A stretch of DNA of 39,932 bases from Actinomycetes bacterium (GCA_021809105.1 JAKBAM010000006.1:1-39932); one strand, 5' to 3'. Positions 9,027 to 17,510 are shown, numbered from the stretch's first letter. Notes: a model not told the origin generated them from the sequence alone. Translations and numbers: made by a program.

Positions 9027-9102
9027 CGGCCGGTGGGGACGTACTGACGCTTGTGTCTAAAGTGCTTGACGACCACCCCCTTAGACCAAGCCGGAGAGGC
9101 CA

Positions 9103-10383
9103 GTGACCGACCTCGACAGCGTCGACTTCTTCCGAGGCGACGAGCTGACCGTTGACCCGTACCCGTACTTCGAGCACCTTCGCCAGAAATGTCCGGTGCA
9201 GCGCGAGCCCCACCACGGCGTGGTGATGGTGACCGGATACCGAGAGGCTGTCTCGGTGTACACCGACCCGGAGACCTTTTCCTCCTGCAACGCGGTCACC
9301 GGCCCATTCCCTGGGTTCCCCGTCCCCCTGGAGGGCTCCGACGTCAGCGAGATCGTCGAGCAGTACCGCGACCAGCTGCCGTTCAGCGACCAGGTCACGA
9401 CCATGGATCCCCCCAAGCACAAGGCCCACCGAGGCCTGCTGATGCGGCTTTTGACCCCGAAGCGCCTCCGGGAGAACGAGGACTTCATGTGGCGCCGGGC
9501 CGACCGGCAGATCGACGAGTTCGTCGGGGATGGGAGGTGCGAGCTGATAAGCGCCTACGCCGGTCCCTTCACTCTGTATGTGATCGCCGACCTCCTTGGC
9601 GTGCCTGAGTCCGACCACGAGTGGTTCCGCAGGGAACTGCAGGGAGGCCACCGGGAGGACCAGTCATTGGGCAGCACCGCTTCGAAGTCCCTCGGTCATT
9701 CGCCGCTGGAGTTCCTCTACGAGAGGCTGACGGGCTACATCGAGGAGCGTCGCCGGGAGCCCCGTGACGACGTCCTGACCGCCCTGTCCACCACGGCATT
9801 CCCCGACGGGTCCATGCCGGAGGTGATCGACGTGGCGCGCGTCGCCGCCAACCTGTTCTCGGCCGGCCAGGAGACCACCGTTCGGCTTCTGGCCGCCGCA
9901 TTGCAGCTGCTCGGAGAACGACCGGACCTACAGGACCTGCTCCGCTCGGACCGTAGCTGCATTCCCGACTTCATCGAGGAATGCTTGCGCTTCGAGAGCC
10001 CGGTCAAGGGAGACTTCCGCTTGGCTCGCCGGGACACCAAGGTTGGGGACATCGACGTCCCGGCCGGGACCACGATCATGGTGCTGAACTCGGCGGCCAA
10101 CCGCGATCCCAACCGATTCGATGACCCCGGTGAGTTCCGGATGGGGCGCGACAATGCGGGCTCCCACCTCACCTTCGGGCGAGGGATCCACGCCTGTCCC
10201 GGAGGCCCGCTCGCCCGCTCCGAGGGCCGCGTGAGCCTCGAGCGGATGCTCGACCGCATGGCCGACATCAAGATCGCGGAACCGGAGCACGGGCCGGCCG
10301 GGGCCCGGCGCTACGAGTACGCCCCGACGTACATACTCAGGGGTCTCCAGAAGCTGCACCTGGAGTTCACGCCGATCGGCTGA
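9103..10383 (+). CDS. Cytochrome P450 (1)
   Basis: This is a soluble bacterial class I P450 of 426 residues. The oxygen-activating I-helix motif is AGQETT (254-259). The ExxR pair is E293/R296 in EECLRF. The haem loop is FGRGIHACPGGPLAR with ligand C365. The N-terminal DPYPYFEHLR and the MDPPKHKAHRGLLMRLLTP segment are standard. It closely resembles P450 (2) at 13.2 kb in the N-terminal SSCN...GPFPGFP segment and the C-terminal YILRGLQKLHLEF, so the two are paralogues. The GTG at 9103 follows GGAGAGG. No ferredoxin or reductase lies nearby, so electrons come from elsewhere. The substrate is unknown; steroid, terpenoid or fatty acid hydroxylation are all possible. Confidence 0.95.
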   Translation: MTDLDSVDFFRGDELTVDPYPYFEHLRQKCPVQREPHHGVVMVTGYREAVSVYTDPETFSSCNAVTGPFPGFPVPLEGSDVSEIVEQYRDQLPFSDQVTTMDPPKHKAHRGLLMRLLTPKRLRENEDFMWRRADRQIDEFVGDGRCELISAYAGPFTLYVIADLLGVPESDHEWFRRELQGGHREDQSLGSTASKSLGHSPLEFLYERLTGYIEERRREPRDDVLTALSTTAFPDGSMPEVIDVARVAANLFSAGQETTVRLLAAALQLLGERPDLQDLLRSDRSCIPDFIEECLRFESPVKGDFRLARRDTKVGDIDVPAGTTIMVLNSAANRDPNRFDDPGEFRMGRDNAGSHLTFGRGIHACPGGPLARSEGRVSLERMLDRMADIKIAEPEHGPAGARRYEYAPTYILRGLQKLHLEFTPIG

Positions 10384-10427
10384 TCGAGGCGGTCGAGGAT
10401 CTGGGCCAGCCGCGGGCTACCGGCGGC

Positions 10428-10475
10428 TTCAGATGGCAGTTGGGTACCCGATGCGGTACCCAACTGCCACCTGAA
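10428..10475. repeat. Long hairpin containing palindromic element, copy 2
   Basis: Inverted arms of about 21 bases with one mismatch flank a 6-base loop (CGATGC, 10449-10454). The core arms GGCAGTTGGGTACC and GGTACCCAACTGCC are perfect. It lies 45 bases after the P450 stop and has no T-run. The central 24 bp (10440-10463) is shared with the elements near 858 and 29630. The rest of the 10384-10663 gap shows no gene. It could act as a terminator or mRNA 3'-end stabiliser, or be a REP-like repeat. Confidence 0.7.
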
Positions 10476-10663
10476 GTTCGAGCCTCAGCGGCCCGCCCCC
10501 GGCGAGGAGGCGGCCAGAGCCACTCGGCCATTGATCACCGTCCCTCCGCAGGCGGCGAGCTCTCACCAGCTTTTCAGGATGCCTGGAGCCAGCCACGAGG
10601 TTGGGGCCGTTCAATGACTATTGCGAGGCGCCCGCCCCGCTCGTATCTCGACGGAGGTCCCCC

Positions 10664-10864
10664 ATGTTCACGTTCAGGAAGGCCCTGCTGGCTCTGGCAG
10701 TGGTCGGAGGCACGGCCGGGGTCGGTCTCGGCGCCGCCACGGCCGTATCCAGCGCGGCGACGACTTCAACCACCACGCCGGGTACTTCGACCACGGCGCC
10801 GTCCACCACGACTCATCCACCGTGCCCCAACGGGTCTGCGTCGTCGAGCTCGACCGCCGGCTGA
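10664..10864 (+). CDS. Small secreted Thr/Ser-rich peptide
   Basis: The 66-residue product begins with a clear signal peptide: MFTFRKALLALAVVGG, then a hydrophobic AGVGLGAATA and a likely cleavage site after AVSSA-A. The mature part is only about 35 residues, dominated by Thr, Ser and Pro (TTPGTSTTAPSTTTHPPCPN), with one cysteine and a SSSSTAG tail. A GGAGG Shine-Dalgarno lies 6 bases before the ATG, which supports real translation. The longer frame from 10601 has no such signal. No family is recognised. It may be an exported, possibly glycosylated, wall-associated peptide. It follows the P450 on the same strand across a hairpin and converges on the MFS gene. Confidence 0.6.
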   Translation: MFTFRKALLALAVVGGTAGVGLGAATAVSSAATTSTTTPGTSTTAPSTTTHPPCPNGSASSSSTAG

Positions 10865-10953
10865 ATACCCCCGCCTCGCCGGACGGGCCAACCGCCAGCC
10901 TGTCCGGCGAGGTGTGAGCGCCTGGCCGTGCGGCACGCTGCGCTCCTGGCGGC

Positions 10954-12423
10954 TCAGGCCATGACCAGGGCCGCTTCGCTGTCCACGACCTCGTCGCGCC
11001 CAGCGCGGATCAGCAGGAGGGTGGACGCGAGCCCGACGGCCAGGATCACGGCGCTGAAGACGAATGCGGTGGTGTAGCCGTGGACGAGGCCGATGGCAGT
11101 TGCCCCCCGGTGGGCGACGAGGTAGCTGGCCGTGGCCGAGGCAGCAATGGTGTTGAGCAGCGCGGTGCCGAGTGAGCCACCGACCTGCTGTGTGGTGTTG
11201 ACCAGGGCGCTCGCGACCCCGGCGTCGTGGTCGGCGACACCTATGAGGGCCGTGCTGCTGAGCGGCACGAAGACCAGTCCCATGCCTACGCTCATGATGA
11301 TCTCGGCAGGCAGCACGTGGATTGCGTAGCTCGATTCCACCGCCAGCTGGGTGAACCACACCATCCCGAGGGTTGCCATGGCTAGACCGGCTGCCATCAG
11401 GTTCCGGGGGCCGAACCGGGGTAGGAGGCTGCTGGCCAGCCCTGCGCTCACAATGATGCCGAGCGAGAACGGCAGGAAGGCGAAGCCGCTCTTGAGTGCC
11501 GAGTAATGAAGCGTGCCTTGCAGGTAATAGGTGAGGAACAGGAACATTCCGAACAGGGCGGACCCGACCAGCAGCGATGCCAGGAACGACCCGCCCCGGT
11601 TGCGATCCAGCACCACTCGCAGTGGCAGCAAAGGGTGCGAGCTGCGCACCTCGATGAGCACGAACGAGGCGAGGAGGATGATCGCCGCCGCCAGGAGGGC
11701 GATCGTGGTCGACGAGGCCCAGCCGTCGGTCTCGGCCTTGGTGAAACCGTAGACGAGAGCTACAAGTCCGAGGGTCACGGTGACCGCGCCGGGCACGTCG
11801 TAATGAGCCCGGCCCTCGGCCCTGCTCTCACGCACGACCCGAGTGGCGGCGAAGGCTGCCCCGAGCGCTACGGGCACGTTGACCAGCAGGCACCAGCGCC
11901 ACGAGGCGTATTGGGTCAACAGGCCGCCGAGCACCAGGCCGATGGCGGCGCCCCCGCCGGCGATACCGCCGTAGACACCGAAGGCGCGGGCGCGCTCGCG
12001 CGGCTCGGTGAAGGTCACGGTGAGCAGTGACAGGGCGGCGGGAGCCATCAGCGCCGCGAACGCCCCCTGTAGGGCACGGGCTCCGAAGAGCAGTGCGGAG
12101 TTGGGGGCGAGGCCCCCGAGGGCCGATGACGCCGCGAAGCCGATGAGCCCGACCACGAAGACCCGCTTGCGGCCCAGGTAGTCGGAGATGCGACCGCCGA
12201 GCAACAGCAGCCCACCGAAGGCGAGGGTGTAGGCGGTCACGACCCACTGGCGGTCGGCGTTGGAGATGTGGAGGGCGCGCTGGGCCGAGGGCAGGGCTAT
12301 GTTGACGATCGACGCGTCGAGCACGATCATCAGCTGGGAGATGGCGATCACGACCAGCGCCAGCCAGCGCTTGGAGTCGGGAGCCGCAGGGGCGTCGACT
12401 TGTTCGAGTTGGGGCAGGCTCAT
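10954..12423 (-). CDS. MFS drug-efflux transporter, DHA2 (EmrB/QacA) type
   Basis: The 489-residue membrane protein has about 14 hydrophobic segments, typical of proton-coupled DHA2 exporters. It opens with RWLALVVIAISQLMIVLDAS and NIALPSAQRALHIS, the usual DHA2 first helix. It has the motif-A loop GGRISDYLGRKRVF and the helix-5 region VYGGIAGGGAAIGLVLGG. The gene starts 43 bp after the stop of the TetR gene on the same strand, and a near-perfect operator sits upstream of that TetR gene, so the pair is probably an autoregulated efflux module. Substrates are not predictable. It lies between P450 genes but its regulator makes it look like an independent drug- or metabolite-responsive unit. Confidence 0.93.
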   Translation of the reverse strand: MSLPQLEQVDAPAAPDSKRWLALVVIAISQLMIVLDASIVNIALPSAQRALHISNADRQWVVTAYTLAFGGLLLLGGRISDYLGRKRVFVVGLIGFAASSALGGLAPNSALLFGARALQGAFAALMAPAALSLLTVTFTEPRERARAFGVYGGIAGGGAAIGLVLGGLLTQYASWRWCLLVNVPVALGAAFAATRVVRESRAEGRAHYDVPGAVTVTLGLVALVYGFTKAETDGWASSTTIALLAAAIILLASFVLIEVRSSHPLLPLRVVLDRNRGGSFLASLLVGSALFGMFLFLTYYLQGTLHYSALKSGFAFLPFSLGIIVSAGLASSLLPRFGPRNLMAAGLAMATLGMVWFTQLAVESSYAIHVLPAEIIMSVGMGLVFVPLSSTALIGVADHDAGVASALVNTTQQVGGSLGTALLNTIAASATASYLVAHRGATAIGLVHGYTTAFVFSAVILAVGLASTLLLIRAGRDEVVDSEAALVMA

Positions 12424-12466
12424 CGGGGCTCCCTCGGTCAGGGGGTCGGGGAAAGGGTTCGGTAAG

Positions 12467-13120
12467 TCAGTCGGTAGATGCGGTTTTCCCGGTCATCAGC
12501 GGCAGGAGGACCTCGTCGACCAGCTGGCGCCGGAACGCCCCTCCGGTCGGGCGGCCGAGCAGGAGCGAGGTGGTCAGGATGGCGGCAGGTGCCAGTGAGA
12601 AGACGAAGTAGGAATCGACGGCGGCGACCACCTCGCCACGGCTTCTCGCCCGGCTGATCAAGGTGGCGGTGATCTCACGACCGTCGTCCTCCAGCTGCGC
12701 GCGTATCAGCGCGGCGAGCGCCGGGTCCGTGCGCATGGCCACGATCAGGCCCGCCAGCCGTAGCCCGGCGTCGCCGCTCAGACTGTCGGCCAGCACGTCG
12801 ACGGTGGCCAGCAGGTCCCCGCGGAGACTGCCGGTGTCCGGCGGGCACGACACCTCGGCGCACTCGTTGCAGCGGAACGCCTCGGCGACGAGCTGGGCCT
12901 TGTCGGGCCAGCGCCGGTACATGGTGGCCTTGGACGCCTTGGCGCGAGCGGCGATTGCGCCCATGGTCATCCGGTCGTAGCCGACCTCGGCGATGAGCTC
13001 GACCGCGGCGTCGAGGATGGCCTGGGTGCGGAGGCCCCCGCGACCGGGGTTAGCCGCAGCAGCCTCTTCGCGGCCGATGCGCTCTTGGTCGGGGATGGCG
13101 GCGGTCGTCGAGAGCTTCAT
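12467..13120 (-). CDS. TetR-family repressor of the adjacent MFS gene
   Basis: This 217-residue TetR regulator has an N-terminal DNA-binding domain, TQAILDAAVELIAEVGYDR, with the recognition region AIAARAKASKATMYRRWPDK. Its C-terminal domain resembles the TetR_C group that follows LVAEAF and ends with LLGRPTGGAFRRQLVDEV. CNECAEVSCPP (residues 75-85) carries three cysteines near the domain junction, which could be incidental. A 23-bp palindrome ends 15 bases upstream of the ATG. The MFS exporter follows 43 bp downstream, the classic arrangement of a ligand-relieved repressor and its pump. The ligand is unknown. Confidence 0.9.
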   Translation of the reverse strand: MKLSTTAAIPDQERIGREEAAAANPGRGGLRTQAILDAAVELIAEVGYDRMTMGAIAARAKASKATMYRRWPDKAQLVAEAFRCNECAEVSCPPDTGSLRGDLLATVDVLADSLSGDAGLRLAGLIVAMRTDPALAALIRAQLEDDGREITATLISRARSRGEVVAAVDSYFVFSLAPAAILTTSLLLGRPTGGAFRRQLVDEVLLPLMTGKTASTD

Positions 13121-13134
13121 GGCTGTTGGTCCAA

Positions 13135-13157
13135 GTGAACGAAACGGTATCGTTCAC
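13135..13157. promoter_or_regulatory. TetR operator
   Basis: The half-sites GTGAACGAAAC and GTATCGTTCAC surround a central G, giving a 23-bp palindrome with one mismatched pair. It lies 15-37 bases upstream of the TetR start at 13120. The length and the ACGAAAC/GTATCGT core are typical of TetR operators, so autoregulation of the TetR-MFS operon is likely. Confidence 0.75.
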
Positions 13158-13240
13158 ATCAGGTTACGGCCGGAGACTCGGGAGCGGCGGATCTTGCTCT
13201 GTGGTATGCGTCACTCCAGGCCGGGCTGAGCCTTCTGGGG

Positions 13241-14500
13241 CTAGCCGGCGACGGGCGTGAAGTCGATGTGCAGCGCCTGGATGCCGCGCAGCATGAACGA
13301 AGGGTCGTAGCTGTAGCGGCGCGCCCCCGGTGGCCCGTGGTGGGCGTCACTGATCTTGATATCTCTCATGCGGTCGAGGAGCCGTTCCAGGCTGATGCGC
13401 GCCTCGGCGCGGGCCAGCGCCGCGCCGGGGCAGGCGTGGGTGCCGCGGCCGAAGGCGATGTGGTCGCGGGAGTTGCGGCGATCGAGGCAAAAGGCACCCC
13501 CGTCCTCGAACCGCCGTCCATCTCGGTTGGCTGCGCCCGGCATGATCATCACCGTCGTTCCCGCCGGCACCTCGACGCCGCCGAGGACGGTAGACCGTCG
13601 CACCATCCGGAAGTTGGCCTTGACCGGGCTCTCGATCCGGAGGGTCTCCTCGATGAAGGCGGGAATGCGTCCCCGGTCGTCTCGAAGTGCCGCCTGCAGA
13701 TCAGAGTGCTCCGCCAGGGCTTGGATGAGGGAACCGAGAAGGTGAGCGGTCGTGCCCTGACCCGCGGCGAAGAGGAACACGGCGATACGGACCACGTCGA
13801 GGAGGTCTGGTTGGGAGCCGTCAGGGAAGGTGGCCTGCGCCAGCTTGGTGAGCACGTCTCCGCGCGGTGCGCGCCGCCGGTCGTCGATGTACCCGGCGAA
13901 GAGATCGTCCAAGAACGCGAACGGATTCCCTTGCTCATGGGTTCCGAGGGCCCCGGCAACGTGCGCTTCGAGCTGCGCGCGGAACAGGTGGTGGTCGGCT
14001 TCTGGGACTCCCAGCAGGTCGGCGATGGTGAGCCATGCCATGGGGGTGGCGAAGGCCTGGACGAAGTCACACTTTCCGTCCGAGACGAAGGTGTCCATCT
14101 GGCGGTCGGCCAGCCGCCACATCGACGCCTCGTTCTCCACGAGACGCCGCGGCGTCATCAGCCGCATGAGCAGGGCGCGGTGCTTCGTGTGCTCCGGCGG
14201 ATCGAAGGTGACCATGTGCTCGCTGATGGGATAGGCATTTCTGCACTCCTCGATCAGCTCCGAGATGTCGTCGTCGCCCGGTGCGGTGGGAAGGCCGGGG
14301 AACGGACCGCCGAACGAATTGCACGACGAGTACGCGTCATCGTCCTGCCAGATCGCGCGGGCTTCGTCATAGCCGGTGACTGCCACCATTTCGTGGGGCG
14401 GGACTCGACGTACCGGGCACTCGCGCAAGAAGTCGTAGTACGGGTAAGGGTCATCGACGAGGGACGCATCCGTCAAGAAGTCGACGGTCTCAAAGGTCAT
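13241..14500 (-). CDS. Cytochrome P450 (2), I-helix acid replaced by Gly
   Basis: The 419-residue P450 is paralogous to P450 (1). The haem loop is FGRGTHACPGAALAR with C357, and the ExxR is E285/R288 in EETLRI. The I-helix reads FAAGQGTTAHLL: the normally acidic residue of the AGxE/DT motif is G249 (codon GGC), while T250 and T251 remain. The ATG at 14500 shares one base with the stop of the upstream P450 gene (TGATG), so the two are translationally coupled. The frame extends to 14581, but that part overlaps the neighbour and lacks the conserved start. It is the last gene of a PPOX-P450-P450 operon. The substrate is unknown. Confidence 0.94.
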   Translation of the reverse strand: MTFETVDFLTDASLVDDPYPYYDFLRECPVRRVPPHEMVAVTGYDEARAIWQDDDAYSSCNSFGGPFPGLPTAPGDDDISELIEECRNAYPISEHMVTFDPPEHTKHRALLMRLMTPRRLVENEASMWRLADRQMDTFVSDGKCDFVQAFATPMAWLTIADLLGVPEADHHLFRAQLEAHVAGALGTHEQGNPFAFLDDLFAGYIDDRRRAPRGDVLTKLAQATFPDGSQPDLLDVVRIAVFLFAAGQGTTAHLLGSLIQALAEHSDLQAALRDDRGRIPAFIEETLRIESPVKANFRMVRRSTVLGGVEVPAGTTVMIMPGAANRDGRRFEDGGAFCLDRRNSRDHIAFGRGTHACPGAALARAEARISLERLLDRMRDIKISDAHHGPPGARRYSYDPSFMLRGIQALHIDFTPVAG

Positions 14501-15696
14501 CAGGTAAACACCGGAAGGGTTTCCCAGCCCCGCACCGTCGAGGTGGGGGCGAGCTTCGCGTTGTCCAAGTCGACCTCCCACTCCGGGAACCGCTTGAGCA
14601 CCTCCGCCAGTGCCACGCGTCCCTCGAGGCGAGCGAGTGCGGCCCCGAGGCAGAAGTGGGCGCCATAGCCGAAAGTCAGGTGTTGTGTGACCTTGCGGTG
14701 GATGTCGAAGCGGTCGCCGTCAGGGAAGCGCCGGTCGTCACGGTTGGCGGAGCCGAGCAGGAGCATCATGACGCTGCCTTCGGGGACCGTTCGGCCGTAG
14801 TGCTCGACGTCGCTCGCCACACACCTGGCGACGTGTGGAGCCGGCGGCTCGAAGCGCAGGAGCTCCTCGATGGCATTGGGTATGAGAGCAGGGTCCTGCA
14901 CCAGCTGCTGGCGCTGCTCGGGGTGCTCGGCGAGCACCTTGCCCGCCCAGCCGATGAGGCGAGTCGTCGTCTCGTTGCCGGCGCCGGCCACGACGTTGAT
15001 GTAGGTGAGGATCTCCTCACGTGTGAGGCGACGCGTCGTGCCGGTCTCATCCTCGAACTCCGCGTTCAGCAGTTCGGTCATCAAATCGTCGGAGGGGTGG
15101 TCTGTGCGCCAATCGATGTATTCTGCGTAGGCCTCGCCACTGACGAAGCCGCTCTGGGAGTAGCGCATCGGTTCGCCCGGCTCGGTGCGCAGGTCGGCAT
15201 TTACCTTGTCGCGCACCGCCTCCTGGTCACGCTCGGGGATCCCTAGGAGCATTCCGATCACCCGCATTGGCATCTGGGCACCGAGATCGGCCACGAAGTC
15301 GAACCGCCCGGCGCCGATCAACGGGTCGAGGCTTTGGGCGCAAAGGTCACGAATCTGCGGCTCGAGAGCGTTCATCTTCTTGGGAGTGAACACTCGTGAA
15401 AGAAGGCTCCTGTGGACGGTGTGGAGCGGTGGGTCCTCGAAGATCAAGACGCCGGGGGGCATCGTGATCCCCGCCTTGATCAGCTCCAGGATGCCGCCGC
15501 GCCCGGAGATGTAAGCCTGGCGATCCACGAGTCCCCGCTCTACGTCCTCGTAGCGGCTCAGCGCATAGAAGTCGTGCCGCTCGTTGTAGTAGAGCGGGGC
15601 CTCTTCTCGCAGCCGGCGGAACACCGGATACGGGTCGGCGTCGATGCCGACGTCGTAAGGGTCGTAGTAGACGTCACTCGAGTTGGTCACTGTCAC
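14500..15696 (-). CDS. Cytochrome P450 (3)
   Basis: The 398-residue P450 is of a different subfamily from the other two. The I-helix motif is AGAGNETTT (237-245), the ExxR is E278/R281 in EELLRF and the haem loop is FGYGAHFCLGAALAR with C349. The FEDPPLHTVHRSLLSRVFTP segment is a common C-helix signature of actinobacterial P450s active on lipids and terpenoids, but the substrate cannot be read. It starts at GTG 15696, only 3 bases after the PPOX gene stop, and its own stop overlaps the next P450 start by one base. The three genes form one tight minus-strand operon. No redox partner is encoded here. Confidence 0.95.
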   Translation of the reverse strand: MTVTNSSDVYYDPYDVGIDADPYPVFRRLREEAPLYYNERHDFYALSRYEDVERGLVDRQAYISGRGGILELIKAGITMPPGVLIFEDPPLHTVHRSLLSRVFTPKKMNALEPQIRDLCAQSLDPLIGAGRFDFVADLGAQMPMRVIGMLLGIPERDQEAVRDKVNADLRTEPGEPMRYSQSGFVSGEAYAEYIDWRTDHPSDDLMTELLNAEFEDETGTTRRLTREEILTYINVVAGAGNETTTRLIGWAGKVLAEHPEQRQQLVQDPALIPNAIEELLRFEPPAPHVARCVASDVEHYGRTVPEGSVMMLLLGSANRDDRRFPDGDRFDIHRKVTQHLTFGYGAHFCLGAALARLEGRVALAEVLKRFPEWEVDLDNAKLAPTSTVRGWETLPVFT

Positions 15697-15699
15697 GGG

Positions 15700-16164
15700 T
15701 CACGCTCCCCCCGGGAGCTTGCGGAAGTCCCAGCTCGTCATCTTCTCGATATTGATGCGCAACCAGGCGTGCCTCCCGTCGTGGTGGATACGGCCCCCGC
15801 CGTACTTGTCAGCGAAAAGCCGCTCGGGAACTTCCAGATCAGCCATTGGCTCCCCCGTGCGGGGCACCTCGCCCACGGGCGTGGCCGAACCGCGGAGCTC
15901 GACACCTCGCAACTCCATGTAGTCGTCCCCCGTGTCGACGATCACGCTGATCCGGGGGTCGCTCTGGAGGTCGACCCAGCGCTGGCTCTTCACGATGGAG
16001 GTCAGCCACAACGAGGTGCCGTCCCAGGCGAACCATAGAGGTGTCACGTGCGGGGCGCCGTCGCTGCGGACGGTGGCGACGCGGCATGTCCGCTGGGACC
16101 TGAGGAAGTCGTCCCGCTCCTCGGTGGTCATGGCGATCTTCCTGCCGCGGCGTTGCTCTGCCAT
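15700..16164 (-). CDS. PPOX-fold (split beta-barrel) protein, probably F420-dependent
   Basis: The 154-residue product has the split barrel of the pyridoxamine-phosphate-oxidase-like superfamily. The markers are FLRSQRTCRVATVRSDG, PHVTPLWFAWDGTSLWLTSI, and SQRWVDLQSDPRISVIVDTG. Actinobacterial members of this size often bind coenzyme F420 or flavin and reduce small molecules. The ATG at 16164 follows AGGGGAAAAC. The frame continues upstream to 16494, but that stretch is the divergent promoter and the antisense of the SDR gene. It is the first gene of the operon with P450 (3) and P450 (2), so it may act on the same compound class. The cofactor is inferred. Confidence 0.85.
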   Translation of the reverse strand: MAEQRRGRKIAMTTEERDDFLRSQRTCRVATVRSDGAPHVTPLWFAWDGTSLWLTSIVKSQRWVDLQSDPRISVIVDTGDDYMELRGVELRGSATPVGEVPRTGEPMADLEVPERLFADKYGGGRIHHDGRHAWLRINIEKMTSWDFRKLPGGA

Positions 16165-16281
16165 ATGTTTTCCCCTGTCTGCTCTTGCCACCGGTGAGCG
16201 TAGCTGGGGCGGCTGTATGCTCGTCGGCTCAGGCCAGTGTTGGGGAGGAGGGCGTTCCTGCTGTGGGACAGACGTCATGAC

Positions 16282-17049
16282 ATGCGAGCGCCTAGTCCGG
16301 CCTTGACGGCTCGTTTCGCCGGCAAGGTGGCTTTGGTCACGGGGGCGGGCTCCGGCATGGGGCGCGCCATCACGCTCCGTCTCGCTGCGGAGGGGGCTTC
16401 GGTCTTCGCGGTCGACATCGACGCTCCGCGCCTGGAGGAAACCGGGCGGCTGGCTGCGGGGACGGTGTCGACCTACGCGACCGACGTGAGCCACCCGTCA
16501 TCGTGCGCGGCCGCAGTGGCGGCCTGCATCGACGGGTTCGGACGTATGGACATCCTCGGGAACGTGGCCGGGATCTACCTCGCCTGTCACGTCACGGACA
16601 TGTCATTGGAGCAGTACCGGCGCATCATGGCGGTCAACCTTGATGCATACTTCTTCCTGGCCCAGTCAGCGATCCCGCACCTACTGGAGGCCGACGGCAA
16701 CATCGTCAACATCGCCTCCAACGCCGCCCTCCAAGGCGTTCCCTACTCCGTCGCCTACTCCATGAGCAAGGGCGGGGTCTTGCAGCTGACCCGGTCACTG
16801 GCCGTCGAGTTCTTGAAAAGGCCTTTGCGGGTGAACGCCATCGCCCCCGCCGGGACCAACACGAACATCGCCGCGTCCACGGAGTTCCCGCCCGATATGG
16901 ACCCCGACCTGGCCAGGCGCATGGGCGGCCTGCGTGGCATGGCCGAGCCGGAGGAGGTCGCTGCTCTGTTCTGCTTCCTCGCCTCTGCTGAAGCCCGGTC
17001 CGTGACCGGCGCGGTCTACACGCTCGACAACGGCATCACCGCCAGCTAG
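16282..17049 (+). CDS. Short-chain dehydrogenase/reductase
   Basis: A classical SDR of 255 residues. The cofactor motif TGAGSGMG begins at residue 20, and an Asp after the second strand (D45 in FAVDID) suggests NAD(H). The usual NNAG motif appears as GNVAG (93-97). Catalytic residues are N119, S146 in [10 protein letters not shown], and Y159/K163 in YSMSK. The C-terminal [15 protein letters not shown] is also typical. I prefer the ATG at 16282 to one at 16237. It diverges from the PPOX gene across 117 bp and is followed after 24 bases by the cupin gene. It probably oxidises an alcohol, perhaps a product of the nearby P450s (inference). Confidence 0.92.
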   Translation: MRAPSPALTARFAGKVALVTGAGSGMGRAITLRLAAEGASVFAVDIDAPRLEETGRLAAGTVSTYATDVSHPSSCAAAVAACIDGFGRMDILGNVAGIYLACHVTDMSLEQYRRIMAVNLDAYFFLAQSAIPHLLEADGNIVNIASNAALQGVPYSVAYSMSKGGVLQLTRSLAVEFLKRPLRVNAIAPAGTNTNIAASTEFPPDMDPDLARRMGGLRGMAEPEEVAALFCFLASAEARSVTGAVYTLDNGITAS

Positions 17050-17073
17050 CAACCGAACGAGGAGGATCCCAAG

Positions 17074-17469
17074 GTGGAGGAGCATTCCCAGCCGTTCTTC
17101 TACGACCTCGCTGACCTTCCCGGGCAGACGATCGTCGACTTGATGGGTGAAGGCGAGCAGGCTGAGCAGATGTACGAGCTGTTCGGGAGGGACCTCGTGA
17201 CCAAGACGATCCTCCACTCGACCAAGCTCAGCGTCTACCACGAGCGAGCCAAGCCGGGTGAGCGCGTCAAGCCGCACCGCCACGGCACCCATCAGCTGAC
17301 CCACGTGCTGAGCGGGGAGCTCGTCTTCGGAGCCCGGCGGGTGGGGCCGGGCATGGGCTATTTCAGTCCCGACAAGCTCTATTCCTGGCGGGCTGGCGAC
17401 GAGGGCGCCGAATGGATCGAGATCCACGCCGGCGAGCCCGGCATCTTCGTCGATCGCCCCGACGCCTAG
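17074..17469 (+). CDS. Cupin-domain protein
   Basis: This 131-residue single-domain cupin has its first motif in KPGERVKPHRHGTHQLTHVL, with metal-ligand histidines in the HRHGTHQ region, and SGELVFGARRVGPGMGYFSP following. The second motif is weak (EWIEIHAGEPG), so metal binding may be partial. The GTG at 17074 follows a strong GAGGAGG. It lies 24 bases after the SDR and is surely in the same transcript. Small cupins of this type serve as dioxygenases, isomerases or binding proteins; the role here is unknown. It converges on yaaA. Confidence 0.85.
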   Translation: MEEHSQPFFYDLADLPGQTIVDLMGEGEQAEQMYELFGRDLVTKTILHSTKLSVYHERAKPGERVKPHRHGTHQLTHVLSGELVFGARRVGPGMGYFSPDKLYSWRAGDEGAEWIEIHAGEPGIFVDRPDA

Positions 17470-17510
17470 GTTTGCCGGAGGCGCAGCAACCGCCCATTGG
17501 TCGCCTCGGT

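Noticed and set aside
8960..9102. Insertion sequence causing the phosphoesterase truncation
   Set aside because: No transposase fragment, terminal inverted repeat or target duplication is visible at the junction.
8767..9651. 294-residue minus-strand open frame
   Set aside because: Antisense to the 5' part of P450 (1) and out of frame with the phosphoesterase remnant.
13268..14668. 466-residue plus-strand open frame
   Set aside because: It is the antisense of P450 (2), which has every P450 motif; the frame is open only because of high GC third positions.
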